7,484 nt of DNA from Clostridiales bacterium. GTDB taxonomy: Bacteria > Bacillota > Clostridia > Oscillospirales > Butyricicoccaceae. A model generated the notes under the pieces. The model saw only the letters and a list, made by a program, of their open reading frames with translations. It made no database searches and was not told the origin of the DNA. Location: positions 1 to 7,484 of the forward strand of contig SFJM01000064.1 of assembly GCA_004555915.1 (NCBI GenBank), in the 5' to 3' direction. Both the position numbers and the translations under genes were made by a program. Of the stretch, positions 6,626-7,484 are shown in pieces; positions within the stretch are counted from its first letter, which is position 1, and each line of letters opens with the position of its first letter.

Positions 6626-6842
6626 AGAGAATATCCCATTTTTCAGGTGTGGAACGGAACACATTGACCTGCTTCTTATAAGGGCAGTGGGCGTACAGGC
6701 AGGTGCGGAATTTGAAATCAGGCCGATAGTACGGACACAGCTTGCAGCTGTCCGGGGCACGGTCAGAACCTTCTCCAGCGGCGATCACATGGTGCATGGA
6801 GTGCTGAACATGGCGCAGGGCTTCGTTTCGCTTGTGGCTCAC
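6588..6842 (-). CDS. Small cysteine-rich protein, 84 aa (likely metal binding)
   Basis: This short basic protein has four cysteines in the order C33-x2-C36-P-Y, C48-x4-C53, followed by PYKKQ. The spacing suggests a zinc or iron-sulfur site, but no named family is recognised. The N-terminus has a histidine-rich helix (LRHVQHSMHHVIAAGEG, residues 9-25). The start is a GTG at 6842 that overlaps the TGA of the 86-aa gene as GTGA, with GAGGTGAT about 6 nt upstream, so it is translationally coupled. Its 3' end overlaps the start of repA by 38 nt. The position directly before the initiator suggests a role in replication control or early establishment, but that is inference. It shares the CxxCPY plus CxxxxC arrangement with the next gene upstream. 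Confidence 0.78.
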   Translation of the reverse strand: MSHKRNEALRHVQHSMHHVIAAGEGSDRAPDSCKLCPYYRPDFKFRTCLYAHCPYKKQVNVFRSTPEKWDILYARKKADKNHRP

Positions 6843-7099
6843 TTGGCATCACCTCGTTTCTCCAGCGGTGCCATCAGGTCTTTGTAGCAGGGAATCAGCA
6901 CACAGGGCTTTGCCCGCTTGTAGGGGCATCCTTCGCACTTGCTGGGGCCTTTGGGCGGCTCGATCAGATAGTAGCAGTTCTCTTTACCGAGAACGCAGCC
7001 CTTCTTTCGGTTCTTCCAGAAGAAGCAGTGCCGGCAATCTGCCGGGCGGGAAGCATGGTAGCGGATACCGTCCATCGTGACGGTCAGAACTTTTTTCAT
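6839..7099 (-). CDS. Small cysteine-rich protein, 86 aa (likely metal binding)
   Basis: This is the first gene of the operon. The protein has eight cysteines: C22-x2-C25, C35, C42, C55-x2-C58-P-Y, and C66-x4-C71. This is enough for two four-cysteine sites of zinc-ribbon or iron-sulfur type. The rest is basic and soluble (FFWKNRKKGC, PYKRAKPC), with no signal peptide or membrane segment. I do not recognise a named family. The ATG at 7099 has an ideal AAAGGAGG about 8 nt upstream, and the gene ends in a GTGA overlap with the 84-aa gene. A leader with a terminator-like hairpin lies 41 nt upstream of the start, so expression may be controlled by attenuation. DNA or RNA binding is plausible from charge and cysteines but unproven. 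Confidence 0.8.
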   Translation of the reverse strand: MKKVLTVTMDGIRYHASRPADCRHCFFWKNRKKGCVLGKENCYYLIEPPKGPSKCEGCPYKRAKPCVLIPCYKDLMAPLEKRGDAK

Positions 7100-7131
7100 C
7101 GGTAAACCCTCCTTTGATGGATTCGGGAAGT

Positions 7132-7269
7132 TCAGCCCGAAAACAAAAAAGCGCGTTCCTCTTTCTGTTCCGAGAGAGCAGCGAGTGAACGCGCTATGTA
7201 TGGAGAAAAGTGTTTTGCACGGTTTTGGGCAGGAATGTGGAAAATAGATTTACACAGTTTATCTTGTAT
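7132..7269 (-). other. 45-codon open frame in the leader, no standard start
   Basis: The frame runs 45 sense codons from just after a TAA at 7270-7272 to a TGA at 7132-7134. It spells a protein-like text including HFSPYIARSLAALSEQKEER and AFLFSG. It contains no ATG, GTG or TTG; only CTG, ATT and ATA could start it, and no ribosome binding site is seen. It runs across both arms of the attenuator-like hairpin, which constrains its sequence. A structured untranslated leader is more likely than a gene, though a leader peptide is possible. Confidence 0.2.
7141..7195 (-). terminator. Leader terminator / possible attenuator before the 86-aa gene
   Basis: On the minus strand AGCGCGTTC (7195-7187) pairs perfectly with GAACGCGCT (7158-7150), a GC-rich 9-bp stem. 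A run of six T residues then TTTGTTTT-like sequence follows. The 28-nt loop can fold further through CTCT/AGAG pairing. It lies 41 nt upstream of the first start codon and downstream of the candidate promoter, so it could act as a transcription attenuator. If the promoter lies elsewhere it may be a simple terminator of upstream transcription. Confidence 0.7.
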
Positions 7270-7284
7270 TTACATGGATTTACA
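7248..7284 (-). repeat. Three TGTAAAT repeats in helical phase
   Basis: On the minus strand TGTAAAT begins at 7284, 7274 and 7254, that is at steps of 10 and 20 bp. A degenerate ATAAAC-containing copy falls near the missing middle position. The roughly 10-bp step places all copies on one face of the helix, as expected for a protein-binding array. They lie just downstream of the candidate promoter. Confidence 0.4.
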
Positions 7285-7299
7285 GGAAAGCGGCTGCCA

Positions 7300-7308
7300 A
7301 TTTTAGCA
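7300..7308 (-). promoter_or_regulatory. Candidate extended -10 promoter
   Basis: On the minus strand TGCTAAAAT gives an extended -10 (TGn) with TAAAAT, five of six matches to TATAAT. A partial -35 TTGAGC lies 20 nt upstream, which is a long spacer. Transcription from here would pass through the TGTAAAT repeats and the leader hairpin before the 86-aa gene. The element sits within a dyad (CGGCT at 7315-7311, AGCCG at 7295-7291) that could be an operator. Confidence 0.35.
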
Positions 7309-7351
7309 GGGAGCCGGGAAACAGAGCTCAAAAGGTGCTTTATGGGGCTTC

Positions 7352-7417
7352 ATTAGCTGGAAACCTGATTTTATTAGCTGAAACCGAAAATTCTGCTAAT
7401 GGCATTAGCTGGCTAAT
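7352..7417. repeat. ATTAGC repeat cluster, direct and inverted copies
   Basis: ATTAGCTG occurs at 7352-7359, 7373-7380 and 7404-7411, spaced 21 and 31 bp, close to two and three helical turns. The first two extend into a shared (G)AAACC. Inverted copies GCTAAT lie at 7395-7400 and 7412-7417; the last pairs with its neighbour as ATTAGC-TG-GCTAAT. This resembles an iteron or regulator-binding array. A related TTTAGCAG lies at 7302-7309. Confidence 0.5.
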
Positions 7418-7434
7418 TTTGGTGATAGGTTCAA

Positions 7435-7484
7435 AATGAAAAATGCGAAGATCGTCTTTCACATGGAAAAATGACCTTCGCATT
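7435..7484 (-). terminator. Terminator-like hairpin at the window edge
   Basis: AATGCGAAG (7442-7450) and CTTCGCATT (7476-7484) form a perfect 9-bp inverted repeat with a 25-nt interior. On the minus strand the stem runs into TTTTTCATTTTG, a fair T tract. It probably ends transcription of a gene beyond the right edge, insulating the operon. The repeat may extend past the window. Confidence 0.5.

Larger units (their letters stand above)
7100..7484 (-). promoter_or_regulatory. Gene-free control region upstream of the operon
   Basis: This 385-bp stretch has no frame with a good start and ribosome binding site. In the direction of transcription it holds a terminator-like hairpin, a cluster of ATTAGC repeats in both orientations, a candidate extended -10 promoter, three in-phase TGTAAAT repeats, an open frame without a standard start, and a strong terminator/attenuator hairpin just before the first gene. 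It could serve as promoter, regulator-binding region or part of an origin. Confidence 0.6.

Noticed and set aside
6626..6760. N-terminal extension of RepA to an upstream start
   Set aside because: The extra 45 residues overlap the 84-aa cysteine-rich gene, lack RepA_N likeness and have no ribosome binding site. The start at 6625 fits the family.
7248..7417. CRISPR array
   Set aside because: The repeated units are only 6-14 bp, occur in both orientations and have no regular spacers.

Overview
The window reads as one block of an integrative and conjugative element (ICE) or conjugative plasmid backbone from a Gram-positive Clostridia-type gut bacterium (Faecalibacterium/Ruminococcus/Oscillospiraceae-like). 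This rests on the family content: a RepA_N initiator, ParA, ParB, a PcfB-like protein, a VirD4-like coupling ATPase and a Maff2 protein. Strong AGGAGG-type ribosome binding sites and a moderate GC content also fit. The host assignment is an inference from gene content, not from a marker gene. No relaxase, integrase, VirB4 or resistance gene lies inside the window.

Every supported gene is on the minus strand, so transcription runs from high to low coordinates. Positions 7100-7484 hold no confident gene. They are a control region with an upstream terminator-like hairpin, phased ATTAGC and TGTAAAT repeats, a candidate extended -10 promoter, and a leader ending in a strong terminator/attenuator hairpin. 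Next come two small cysteine-rich proteins (86 and 84 aa), then the replication initiator repA (298 aa), parA (278 aa) and parB (308 aa), chained by short overlaps. A rho-independent terminator follows parB.

The second half opens with three proteins I cannot assign to a function (156, 79 and 66 aa; the last is a single-pass membrane protein). A DUF3846 protein, a PcfB-family protein, the VirD4-like coupling ATPase (588 aa) and the 52-aa Maff2-type membrane peptide follow. The mating-pore genes usually found next would lie beyond position 1. Positions 1-63 carry no recognisable gene start.

The likely logic is that RepA, ParA and ParB replicate and stabilise the excised circular form, and PcfB with the coupling ATPase delivers the relaxosome to the mating channel. 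The layout is the core of a known element type, and I see no clear new enzymatic system. The parts most worth a second look are non-coding or doubly used DNA: a perfect 27-bp palindrome inside parB (candidate parS or operator), an inverted-repeat cluster in the repA linker (candidate origin), and the leader and repeat region upstream of the operon.
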